From contig CM067528.1 in NCBI GenBank assembly GCA_034509925.1, positions 4,643,001 through 4,707,000 on the forward strand: 64,000 nt of DNA, read 5' to 3'. The notes below the pieces were generated by a model. That model saw only the letters and a list, made by a program, of their open reading frames with translations, ran no database searches and was not told the DNA's origin. Positions 29,345 to 42,200 of the stretch are shown piece by piece. The position numbers and the translations under genes are program-made. This DNA comes from Hirudinaria manillensis (Eukaryota; Annelida; Clitellata; Hirudinida; Hirudinidae). The stretch's first letter is position 1; each line of letters opens with the position of its first letter.

Positions 29345-30523
29345 ATGACAACCCGAGGGAAAGAGGATGAATATGATTATTTATTCAAAGGTTTGTGTTG
29401 AACTTTTATCAACTGGTGTTAAAGCCTTAATCGTTAATCTAAATGATAACAGTGGTACTTATCGGCGACTCGGGAGTCGGAAAGTCAAATCTTCTTTCAA
29501 GGTTTACAAGAAATGAATTTAATTTGGAGAGTAAAAGTACCATAGGAGTTGAATTTGCCACGAGGTATGTCTACTCAGGGCAGAAATTATTAATATTAGT
29601 TATGAATTAACTTGAAAATGACGATATCAGAAGCTGTGTGGTAGAAGGAAAAGTTGTTAAGGCTCAAATTTGGGATACTGCTGGACAAGAGCGTTATAGG
29701 GCCATTACTAGTGCGTTAGTATTAAAACATGATTGATAGATATTAACGCTCAATGTGCTATTGCTACAAGATTTCTAGAATTTCATTCAAACATTTTGAC
29801 TATAGATACTACAGAGGTGCTGTTGGTGCATTGCTTGTTTATGACATTGCCAAGCAGACAACTTATGAAAATGTACAGAGATGGTTGAAGGAATTAAGGG
29901 ACCATGCAGATGCCAAAATTGTGGTTATGTTGGTTGGAAACAAAAGTGATTTGAGGCATCTGAGAGCAGTTCCCATTGAGGAAGCAAAATCTTATGCTGG
30001 TCCGATATTGTTTTACTTCTTCACAATGTCCATTTATTACCTTATTTTTGTAAATGTTCAGTGATATTAATTGCTTACAGGTTCTTACAAAATACTAATA
30101 TATGTAGTTTATATTGGGGACATAGTATTAATTCCATTCATGGTTGTGGTTGGCTTAAGGATTATTTGAACATTAAATTACAGAAAAGCAAGGGCTGACA
30201 TTTATTGAAACATCAGCACTTGATTCAAGCAATGTCGAAACTGCTTTTCAGACCATTTTGACAGGTTTGCATGATAAAACCACTCTGTTTTGTGTGTTCT
30301 ATCTGTCAGAGCTTTTTAACTTATAATTTTTGTTGTATTTTTGATAATTTAACTCATCACTCCATTGAATTACATTATTTATTACATAGAAATCTACAGG
30401 ATAGTTTCTCAAAAGCAGATACAGGATAGTTCTTATGAGAGCCATCTCAGCCACAAAATGCACACCATCACTGTAGCACCTACTGATACATCTGCAGATC
30501 AGAAAAAGGCATGCTGCAATTGA
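29345..30523 (+). CDS. RAB11: RAB11 small GTPase
   Basis: RAB11 controls recycling endosome and apical membrane traffic. Exons: 29345-29390, 29453-29564, 29631-29714, 29806-29999, 30184-30264 and 30390-30523. The protein starts [15 protein letters not shown] and carries the P-loop GDSGVGKS, the RAB11-specific [17 protein letters not shown] and GVEFATRS, switch [32 protein letters not shown] and [14 protein letters not shown], with the [11 protein letters not shown] segment that follows helix 5. The C-terminus is KKACCN, a double-cysteine geranylgeranylation site with one trailing residue. Vertebrate RAB11A ends CCQNI, so this tail is shorter. It is very well conserved and clearly under purifying selection. 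Confidence 0.97.
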
Positions 30524-33165
30524 ACTGTGATTAGCCATCATATCAGTTTTGTCAAATAATTTAATTTTTGGTGTTAATACTCTAAATACTCTCTCATTTT
30601 GCACGTGTACTCTGAGAAATTTAAAATTCCCTGGACTTATTATAGTTTATTTATTTATTTAAGTTGCAAATTTAACTATATTGCACTGGTGATTGCTGCC
30701 ATAATGATATCATCTTTCTGTCTGGCAAATGGCTAGTCATTAATTGCTGTAATGAATCATTGCAATATTTAAGTGATTTCAATAATAGGATTTATTGGCT
30801 GCATTTGATTGACTACATTGAGTTTATTTATGTTTTAAGAGGAGTGCATTTTTATTCTGACATGTGACATGTTTTCGCTTCAATTCATTTGAAGAGGGGA
30901 TTTAACATTTGGCTTGCTATATTTTATGAATAATTCATTTATAATTCCTTGATGAGAATATATTTACAATCATGCACAACTAGATCTCAACGTTAACAAC
31001 AATTTGGCAATCTAATTTCATACTAGCCTGAAACCATGATGATTAAATTTTACTTGTACCTCTCCATTCTCAGTAATAGAGAAAAACCAAAAAAGAAACT
31101 ATTTGTGATGGTTTAAACTAGCTTTGATATTTACTTATTGCATTTTAAGGCGTCTATAGCCAATTCCAATGGGTTAAAGTTGTACTATTGTCACCTGAAG
31201 TCTACTTAGTATAGCTTAATGCATTAGTGTGCATGACTACATTAATTGACTTGAATCGAGGACAAAGAACTGATCATAATTTAAAGATATCAATGGAATC
31301 AAAAGCATCATTAAAGTATGAAAACATCGGTGCGGATTTAAGAATGTGAAACGAAGATGCGTGATCACAGGGGATTTTTGTATGAATTTACTTAGAGTTC
31401 TTTCAAGGGATTATAGAATGAACGGGCTATCAAGGGTTGGTTAAATTTGTTGAAAGGCAAGAAGTAAATACTAATGTTAGATAGAATAGTCCTAGATGGA
31501 CATGGAGAAGAAGTGTGAATGAATTGGTGGGGAAAAAAGTCTTCCGCCTTATGTTTTGACCCTTAAACTGCCGGAACCGACAATAAGAGGTTAGCGGTTC
31601 TTTTTATCAGAGCGCCAGAATCGACTACCTTGTCCGTAGTAACAAGCCTTGAAAAAATTATTTGGAGTCTGGGGTATATGGCATTAGGTGTAGTTTATGA
31701 GTTAAGAAATGTGTAAAGATAAAAATTATGTAAAAAAAATTTAAAGATTCGGAGTTCAGAAGCTTTTTCTCATTCCCGCAGATCCAGAACATGTTGGAGA
31801 TAAAAGGGCGACATTTGAAATGAGGCTATTTAGACTCAAGGCGGGGCCACATATTGGAAACGGGTGGAGTGGAATTGTTGCCAGAACCCGGGTAAAGATA
31901 ATTAATACATTTAAAGATTAATTCTTTTTCCACTCTGGTTTTCAACATAAAATTCAGCTCATGGGAAAGAGTGATTAAGCAATTTTAGGGATACATTAGA
32001 GTGATGGAACGGAGGTTCGCTCTTCTAAATACCTAAGATGAATCATCCTCAGCAGAACAAATTTGTATTAGTCGCTTGAGAATCATTTGTAAATAAAATT
32101 AAAGAAATAATCTTTTATTGATGCGTTTCACATACATATGTTCTATATTCTCCAAAACTCCGCAGCGAATTGGTAATACACATCGCCGAATGAAAGGAAG
32201 TTCATTGCGCATGAATACAGCGGTGCTTTTTGTGGTTCTCCACTTTTGTCTCGTATTTTTGGTGTCCTGGCGTCCGTCGCCTATATCTGGCCGCTGTGGT
32301 TTCTAGTTGGGAGCTGTGTTTTCTGCTGGATAATTACATTCTGATTTTGTAAGCTTTACGAGGAATGGATAGGATTGTTCCTTTCATTGTGTTCTCTTGA
32401 ACTCGATAGATCGAAGCCTCATATATTTGAATACGTTTTAATTATAATACAGATATTTGCTTCATCCTGTTTACTTCGGCAAAGATTTGAGGTGAATTTG
32501 GGTGTAATCCTATTTTACGAGCAATGTTTACTTTATCGATATTTCGGCGATAGTCCTTATATTTATTTAACATGTACCTCATAATTATATATTATACGTT
32601 GGATATGAAAATGGTTTCTCTGTGACATTCTACCAAAAATTTATGACCAACAAATGAATTAAATGCTTATATACCGTAAATTTGTTGCAAATTATTAAAT
32701 GTGCACGTTTGAATCCAATTGACTAAAAATGGCTTTACTGCAATGTTTCAAGTATGGATGTCCTGCATCAATTTTGATCTTAAATGTGTTTAATTCAAGA
32801 GATGCATTTTTCACATTATACATTTGCCTTATTTTGTATTGATGGAGACTGAAGAGCACATGTGCTGATAACAATTTAGTCTAACAAATATTTTGCGCTT
32901 ACTCTCATAACGAACAATTCATTTCTTCATTTATGTTCCTATCTGCATATTTCATTGTTTGAGACAGGCCATGCTTAAGTGACCTATTCATTGGAAATCA
33001 CCTGCAGATGTTTCTTATGAAACAGAATAATAGGCATGCACTCATCTAGGTTGTTATTGTTGCATGATGAACTGGGTTATTCCTGCACGAGGTTTTGCTG
33101 GTTCTATGGTCAAGACAAATAGTTATTATTTGATATTTTGACAACATTGTTTGAAATAATTCCAG
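30524..33165. other. RAB11 3' region and upstream region of the E-protein gene, no gene seen
   Basis: The 2.6 kb stretch is AT-rich. The left part should hold the RAB11 3' UTR. The exon that carries the E-protein start begins after an acceptor at 33165 (TTCCAG), so at least one non-coding first exon and a promoter should lie here or further left. Short open frames (for example 32118-32306) show no domain. Confidence 0.5.
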
Positions 33166-33177
33166 GTTGTTGAGGTA

Positions 33178-33204
33178 ATGCAGTCTCTCTACAAAGATGG
33201 CTGA
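33178..33204 (+). promoter_or_regulatory. Short upstream ORF overlapping the E-protein start codon
   Basis: An ATG at 33178 opens an eight-codon frame whose TGA stop (33202-33204) falls inside the first codons of the main frame (ATG at 33197). Because it is out of frame and ends seven bases past the main ATG, it could reduce or tune initiation of the E protein. Context around the main ATG is AAAGATGG, a good Kozak-like match. Confidence 0.55.
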
Positions 33205-36200
33205 CAATAGTGTTGTCAATGCTGACAAAGAATTGAGTGACCTCCTGGACTTCAGTGCTGTAAGTGCAATCATTGTTTTGCTTTCATGTATCATTAATGG
33301 TGAGGACTCATTTATCAGACTGTAAACTTCTTTGTAATTAATATGATTGAGAGTTAATGGAATATTGAGCTTTCTTCTGATATTAGAAAACTTGTATATC
33401 TTATGGAAATTTTCTAGAGATTAAGATAATATAGAATAATATTAGGTGACTAAAATTAGCATAATGTTATTTTCTAAAAATGATCTCTCTTCCTGAATAA
33501 TTCCCAGCTAGAAATTCTTATTTTCTGAAAAATTTCATGACATTATGGAATTCAATTGAGAGTATTATTAATCATGATGTTCTGCTCAGTTTGGAGTTCA
33601 AACTTTCTAGATTGATTTTGCTTGTTTTTAAGGTAAAATGTAGGCATCTATTTATGTTGGTTCTACTTTTTCAAGTATCACTTAGGTTTTGTACTCAATT
33701 TAAAAATTAATCAACTATGTGAGATGTTTGGTTTATCAGCAAGCTTTGAATGTGATTGCCAACACATTTTTTCTTACCATGGATTACTTAGTCTTGAACT
33801 TCACAGAAACTTTTCTGTGATATGAGGAGAAACTTGAAGCATTGGTAATATGTTATTAGATGAGACTGAACTTATGTGGTATTAATTCTTGAGCTTCAGG
33901 AATAATTTTTCTCTAATTTGTATTCTTGAGTCATTCTTCTCATTGGTGGCAAGATAGTTTGTATATGCGATCTTTGATCCCAATCTTTGAATTTATTTTG
34001 AATTTAGAAAACGACCTTTGGATTTTTAGCGGAGACAATTGTTTCTGTGAGTTACATTTCAATAGATTATAAATGATGAGGGAGACGTGTTCTCCATAAT
34101 ATTAATAATTGTTATTGTTGTAAAAATATCAAGTCACATCTGAATTATGTTACCACATAATAGCAGTAGTAACAGTTATTATAATTAGCTCAATAACATT
34201 ACATTAATTATCATTAAAACAAGACAAATGGTGCAAATTAATTAACACTATTAGCTTTGAAATCCTAAATAATAAAGAGCTGATATTTTTTTTAGGTTAT
34301 AAACAATATTGCAATATTGTTACAATATGCTGAAAATTCCAAAATATTGAAAATAATGAGTTGAGCTAGTTGTAGTGCGTTTCAAGTTTCAAACAAAACA
34401 AGTCTGTCCCTTCCTTGCAGACATTCACTAGTGGATGTCCTTAATGCGCATGCACAAATCAATATCTCGAGCTGCTTGTACGCTAGCTACTGATGATTAT
34501 TGGCTTGCTTGCTGATGCTCATGGCTTTCGGGATTATAATATTCATCTCTTTGCTTCCATTGCCTCTCATTAATCCCGAACGTGCATGCGGTCGGCCTCG
34601 CAATTATCTTCAGGCCTACGCTCATTACTAGCATAAGCCTATTGTACGTGTGTTTACGAGAGGAGCGAGCGAGCGAGAGAGAGAGAGAGGAAGGGAGGGG
34701 GAGCGTGCGATGCTTGGAAGTGAATGCGTTTTGTATTCTTAAGGATGTGTGATGCTCGCCACCTTAGCCGTGAATGGGTAATAATTTACAAAACAATCCA
34801 ATCTTATGTGTCCGTGCTTATAATTTACAAACCAATCTTATCTCGTATATTTGTGATTGTTAACGTTTTTATGGGAATCTTCAGCAAACCTTTGTTTAAA
34901 CCTTTGTTGCAAATGAGTGCCCTCTGTTTACATGCAGAACTCAGATGCTCAGATTGGGACGTTCCATTAAAACGACCAGAAAATCATTTTCCAATAATTG
35001 CATGTTAAAACACAATATTTTGGTGAATTAATCTTTGGCGTGGAGAATAGGAAATATTTTTGATTAGGAGAGTAATTGTTGTTTAATCATATAATTAAGC
35101 ATCTTTTCATTTGTCCTTAGATGTTCTCTCCTCCAGTAGCAGCAGGAGTTGGTAATCTTTCCAATGGACTTGACAGTAATGGGTCATATCAAGCATTCAA
35201 ACCAGGTTCAATTCTAATTTCTAACTTTCAAAAGTCTCACTCACAAATGATCATTTAATGAATTTCATCTCCCAGTGGTTCACTGGTTCCCTAAGCACTT
35301 CCCTAGTTTGAATGGTGTTTGGCTTAAGTCTAACTTAGTTTGCCTGCTCTGCATTTACCTCCCATGAGTTTTATCTCAAATGGGATGTAATGAGGGTTAC
35401 TAATGAGGATTGACGAATGCGTGTAGTTAAATTTTATTCCATTTGTTATGTTATTATATTATACTTATATTACATTATAGTTTAATTATTTCAAAATAGT
35501 TTTAAGCAATTTGAATGACATTATTTACAAAAAAAACAAATTCCCTTTCAAATAGAAAATAAGGAAATAATTATTTAATTTCATAATTATTTAATTTTAT
35601 AATTATTTAATTTTATTAATTTTGTTACTTGTTGTTTGGAATGGTTTCTGTTTGCTTTTATTAAATTGAATGAATATTCACTTAAAAGGTGTTTTTGAAG
35701 TCCAGATGTCACTCGTCTCAATTGTTTAATGATTAGTTGTGGATTTTTTTTTAACCTCAATTTCAGATATGGTGACTAGTTGGAATTCATCCACCAGTTT
35801 ATCTAGCACTTCATTTGATGCAAAGGTATTTTGAACTTATAGCAGTATAGTGGCTGTTGCATTTGCTATTTATTTAATGTCTACTACTACCTGCAGTCAC
35901 TTATTGACTCATGACAACAAGCAGAATGAGTTTTGATCAAATGTATGTCTGTCTCTAAAAGGAAGATGTTTGTAAGAGTTCCAACTGTGCAACTCTGCTG
36001 TTTTGTGTTATCATTTTGCGCTCCTAAAAACTGTCTGTTATTAGCAAGAATCGATTGATAATTAGCAACAAATTAGATAGAAGTTTAAGAGATTTACTCT
36101 GAAATATAAGAATTGAAAAAATGATAAATTTGAAGGGATAGAGATATGATTCTATAGTTGTTGCAAATTTAATGATGAATTTGGGAGTAATTGATGTTAA

Positions 36201-39200
36201 TTAAAAAAAATATAATTATTTCAGATATACAATCCTCCGACGTTTGTCAGTGGGGAGGACACCTTGGTGTCCTTCATGCCGTCTTCTGTCACCGATGCTG
36301 GTTAGTTAAAACCGTTTTTGCCTCCAAACTGTGAAGTTGTCTCCCCGCCAACACGATTGCTGGTTTGCTCGCCTACCTGTTTCATTGTCCTTTCTCGTGA
36401 ACATCTGCTCGCCTTTACTGTCGAGCCTCGGTCGGTAGTTTATGGATCTTGCTAACAAATTTTTATCGATCCGAGCTTTGTGGGACTCTGGTCTTTAGAG
36501 TCGATTTTCGCCTTGCATGTCACTTGCAATGGCGGGGAGACCCCATGTTATTTCGGTTTTGTTTTATCGACTTCTTCTGATCGTCATTTTTAGGTAAGTT
36601 TACCGAAGAAGCATTCACGAGGCCATATCAAACAAGACTTGCAAAGGTAGCCGTGTTGTTAAAACGTGTACGAATTTTGTTGATCACTAAAAGCTTGATT
36701 TTGCTTACAAAATCAATTTCATGCAATCCATAAAAATACAGGGCATTTGCCTTCTTTAAAAAAAGAGGATAAACAAGGAATTTAAATTAAATAGATTTAA
36801 TAAATTAAATTTCAATAAAATTAAACGGACGTATAACTGAAGGTATTAATTTTCTTGATGATAATGATGCTATTAAGTTGTTTGTTTTAGTAAACGTGGA
36901 TCTTGATTGATTAGTTAATGTAGCCATTACTGTTATTATTATTATTACTGACATCATCACCATCATCACCATTATCATCATAATCATATCTCGTCATGAT
37001 AGGTCCCGACTTCTAGTTCTCTTTCTCTCTCCCCTCCTGCAATGTTACAGCCAGTGGTCAGACCTCCTTATTATGGCTCTTCGGCCAAGCGACCCGTAGA
37101 AGAATCTGCTTCAGGTTAAAGTCGTAATACGACTGCACGTTTTAAGACGTACATACCTGATCGTGGTTTTCGTGTCCCGTTTTAGGTAGAGTTAAAGCAC
37201 CTTCTGAAGCAAAAAGACCACGAAACAATTCTGTAAGTTTAAAAGTATTGTTTAAAGATCTTTAACATAACAATTTGCCTCGTGCAACTGCTCCTCTTTG
37301 ACTCTGGTGGGCCTTAAATTTTGACTGTTTTGTCGTTTTTGTTCCGTTTCAATTTAGCTTTTTAGCTTTAGGACGGTTAGCGGCACATGTGCTCGGCTTT
37401 GTCGGGGGAAAGGAAAGTGAATTTGTAAATTTATGGGTGTCCACCTATAAATCCTAATGCTTGTTCACCTCTATTTCCCTTGGCATTGGAATTATCTCCT
37501 ATAATTTGCCATCTGCAACTCCTGTCCAACCATTGTAATTGTGGATTGTTTTTGCCCTTGTTTTCATAAAAACTTCAGTCATCTGCACTGCTTGGCATTC
37601 TTTCTGGCTCTATGGGGTCAGTTATCCTTTCCCATGTTTAATGCAAGACAGCACTTCAGTAATGTATTTTAATAAGCAAAGGGTGAAACCAGTGCAACAT
37701 CTTGGCTCTTTAGACTTCACAGACATATCTAACGTATCTTCTTTAAGAGCTTGGCAATTGACATTGGTATTTCACTTTTCTAAGGACTTAATATTTTACT
37801 TTGATCTGGCTCTTTGGTATTGATAGCATCAGTTCTGTTTACATGCAGTAATGAAATTCTTTGAAGTTTCTGGAAAAATTTGCTATTTACACTTCTACAC
37901 ATTACAGTTAATGATTTTTAAATTTCAATTTTCAGATCTATGCATCCAGTCCTGAAGAATTTGCTGGACAAGAAAGTTCTAGATTTTCATCCATAGATCC
38001 CTACTCTACCTTCAGTCAGTACTCAGGTACTGACAGTGAATTAATTAATTTGGATTGTAATTAAAATGAATGAATTGATTGACTTGTTACAAATTGGCTT
38101 AAATTGTTTTTGACTCAACTTGACTTCAAAATCAATTCAAAGATGAAAATGCTTTGCTTAATGGACCATGGTCTGGTAGTGGAAGTGTAAATGCCAGTCC
38201 TGCTTACCTGTCTTCTTTACAACCTGGAATCCAGCAATACAGTCAGCTCTCCAGCTCAATGAATTACCCACCTGCACCAAGAGATTCCATGGTAAGTCCT
38301 TAAATTTCCGACAACCCGTTTGTTCAAATCGAAGAACGACTCGTCGATCGCTTTCATCCGACCGAATGCCCTTCTGAATCGTCGTTTCTTGCATCCAGAG
38401 TTACCATATCATGTCGCCCAGTGCCGTGGGCCTGCCTCCCCTCTCCTCGTTTCGAGCCTCTGCTCCGGTGGCCCTCCACTCGACTGCCATGCACCCTTCG
38501 AGTCGCGTCGGAAACCTCAACGGGGTCGCGGACGCCACCATCAGAGGATCGCAGACCGGAGACGCTCTCGGGAAAGCTTTAGCTTCCGTTGGTTTTTTTT
38601 TTCACGACGTTCCAGGAAAATATTTCTTTCTTTGAAGCAGTTAAGCAACGTAAAAATGAGTTTCTTGGAATCTCACGAGTTTGTTGGAATCTCACGAGGT
38701 TGTTGGAATCTCACGAGTTTGTTGGAATCTCACGAGGTTGTTGCCTCTCGAAGGAAGTTTCGATCTGAGCTACGTTTTTGTAATAATTTGACTAGTCTCG
38801 CTCGTTGCTCGTAATCCACGTCGTTACCTGCTTTAAAGCATTTATCACCGTTTGCCAGATTTATGCATCAGATCAAACGAATAGCAGCTACGCTTCCAGT
38901 TCATCCACTCCTCCAGTTTGTAGCCCTCCACCTCTCACAGGTATTTTTCTTCTGATACTTCATGTTTTCCTTATTAAATTGAATTGGATTAACGAGTTCT
39001 TAATCGATGAATACTCGTTTGCGTCCGTGGTCGATGGATATATAAACGTGTACGGTTCCAACCGTTCCAGGTCAATTTCCTCAAGCATGGAGTCAGCATT
39101 CAGCCTCACCACTCTCCAGAAAATCAAATCCCCATGTTATGGTGGGTTCGGTTTCTGACGTTTCTGATTTGGCAAATCTCGAATAGTTGCAATTAAGATG

Positions 39201-42200
39201 CTTAAGGCAGGAATGTATGTTGTATATATCATCATGTCAGGGTCACAGTGATCAGCTAGACGACGTCATACACGTGTTGCGCGATCACGCGGGAATCGTC
39301 GAGGTAATTCTCCGAGGCGGTCGAGGTCTCCTGGTTTACGATGCGATGACGATTTGGACGCGTGCGATAGTCGTTGTACTCGTTGCTTTGACGAAATTGA
39401 TGACGGGGGAGGGTCTATTTATGTTCAGTCGTTTGTGCTCTGCTTTTTAGTTTCCTCTGGCCATCTTCTCCTCGTGCCTTCGCTCGATAATTTTTTCTTC
39501 TTCGTTCCGAATCTAGCACGACAGGTTGGCCCAGCTAGACGATGCCATTCACGTGCTGAGGAACCACGCGGAAGCGGGTCAAACCGGTGCGAACGGTTTC
39601 GTCGGCGCGAACCAGTCGACGATGCTTACCTCTCTACTTGACCAACACCATTCCAGCAATGAAATGCCATCCAATTCTCTCATGCCACCTCTCAACGCCC
39701 ATCCGCACGTTTACGGCGCCGGCAGCAACAGGTTTCCCGTTCAGGACGGTCTGAGAGCGGTGAGTGGCTCGCATCCCCGTTTGCTCCGGGCGGACGTTTT
39801 AAGGGTTTTGACGTTCCAGGGCGGCAGTCAAAGATCCACGCCGAGTAACGACAGAGGGAGGAGTGCTTCCAATTCAGATTCTCGACAAATCAGAGGTTCT
39901 TTATTTATTTATTTCTTTCTTTCATACTTACTTTTTCTTTCTTTCACTCATTCTTTCTTTCTTTCTTCGTCGGAAGTTCTCTCGAGTCGTTAAATGTCAT
40001 TTGTCCTGCCCAAATAGAAAATGAAGTCAAAGAAGAATGCAGCGGCAACAAGTTCGACCCGAACTCGTCCGACAACGCCTCGAAGACTTCGTCCGTGGTC
40101 AGCACGAAAGCGAATAATTCGGGTTCGAAAAGGAACAGGTTAGTGGGCATCACTCGTTAGCAGTTGAAATTGCCAATCATGTTAAGTGATTACGACAGAG
40201 ACGAGGACGACGATGACGACGATGTCAGCCCAGAAACCAAAGCTCAGAGAGAGAAAGTTCGGAGGCAACAAAATAATGCAAGGGAGAGGTTGGAGTGGTT
40301 TGCTCGTTGAGTTTTTTTTTGTTTTGTTTTAATCGATTTTAATAATACGGCTTAATAATAATAACAGTAATAAATAATTTATTATACTTAATGTATACAA
40401 TAAGCAGGTCTAAGTGTCCATTGATGGAAATTTGTTTTCTCCTTCATTTAAATCTTCGATTAACTTTAACTGGCCGTGGTCGTTCTTGTCGTCCGAGATA
40501 TCAACCGGCTCAGGTTCCTGCCATGCATTTTCTCGAATTATAAGCTATCGATCCCCGAACTCCGATCGGGGACGCGAGAGGCGCATCCCGTCCGACTCAC
40601 GAGTTTCACGTTTTCACTTTAACCCCGAAAGAATGAACGAACGATCAATCGATCGTTCAAGAAGAATCCATACCCTGCTAACAAACAAAACAGCCAACAA
40701 AGTCTTTGTGATGCATGATGTCAAGTTGTTGAGTGTAATAACATCATCTATGGCAAGAATTTAGATAATTAACAATGGAAATAGAAATTCATTTAAACAA
40801 TGTAGCCGTATCTTTTTTTTGTATGCTTTTCCAGCAAGCGATTCATTTACGCTTTAACTACGGACGTGCGTTTGTGTGTTCCCGTATAGATTGCGTGTGA
40901 AAGATATTAACGAGGCTATCAAAGAACTCGGCCAAATGATTTCACTTCATACCGGGTCCAGCCAGCCGATGACTAGGCTGATGATCGTTCAGGAGGCCGT
41001 CAATGTTATCACGACTCTAGAGCAACAGCTCAGAGGTACTACTGCTTCCTCCCAACATTTTACAGAGCATGATAACCCCTCTATCTATCTATAATGTTCT
41101 TGCATGTGCCCATTGCATGTCCTTTCTTTGCATGTTCCTTCTATTATTAACATCATTATGGCCATTGTGTTTGTCTTGTATATCTCCTCGTATGTGCTAC
41201 TTCATCGACTGTACGTGTTCATCAAATGCATTGAGCTTGATCGTAGTGGAGAGTTATCAAATTTGTCATGTCTCATCCCTAACCTCTTGTGTCTACCTCT
41301 AAGGTACAGCGAATGTTTGATGATCATAGATTGACTCCATCCTAATATAAAGAAATTGTCATGAAAAATGTATTTTTAAATCAATTAATTTTAATTTCAA
41401 ATTAAACCTTTAAAAACTTTGCCAGCTGCTGCTTCTTTGTCAACCTAAGCTCTAGAAAACTGGCCTTTACAACGATGCACATGCAATGTCTACTTTCTAT
41501 CCAATTTTAGAATCTTGTTCATTACCTGACTAAAGTATATTTTATAAAGTAGCCCCAACAAGAAGCATGAATTTATTGCATGATAGAATTTCTATGTAAT
41601 TATGTTCAACACATTAGGCTTTGTTGGCTGCTACTGTGCATGTACGTTTGTAAACGATTTTTATGTTACTTGTCCAAAAAAACGTTATCAGGAACCTGAG
41701 AAGTTGATATCAGGGCTTGCAGTCTGCCATGTGGCCTCTTCAGAATGATATTTAGATTGATTGCATTCAAGCTTTACATACCATAACAACCAGGGTTCGA
41801 GTTAGAGATATTAATGGGGCTTTCAAAGAATTGGGGCGAATGGTGACGTTGCATCTACGGCTCGACAAACCCCAAACCAAACTCGGGGTTTTGCAAAATG
41901 CCGTCTCGCTCATAACGGCCTTAGAACAGCAAGTGAGAGGTACTATCGATAAGTTAGACGTGACTTTGTGTTGTTGTGCAGGTCGTCGTGTTGTTGTCGT
42001 GTCGTACGGTCGACTGATGTTTGTTTGTTTGTTTCGTCCCTCCACCCCCACGTGTAGAGTGAGAGTGCGCGACATTAACGCCGCGTTCCGAGAGCTCGGT
42101 CGCACGTGCAGTCTCCACTGCCCCCGTGACGAGCCGAGCACGAAATTGTCCGTACCGAGGCAGGCCGTCAGCATCGTCGGGAGCCTCGAACGGCAAGTTA

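Noticed and set aside
30000..30064. RAB11 frame running on after AKSYA into a hydrophobic tail
   Set aside because: This is intron read-through past a donor at 30000. The next exon (30184) restores [12 protein letters not shown].
36920..36990. CAT/ATT triplet stretch that might be a CRISPR-like or coding repeat
   Set aside because: It is a simple microsatellite in an E-protein intron. No CRISPR arrays are expected or seen in this animal sequence.
38320..38814. 164-codon plus frame within the E-protein gene
   Set aside because: It is a shifted frame over exon 38399-38587 and the minisatellite. The conserved [13 protein letters not shown] lies in another frame.
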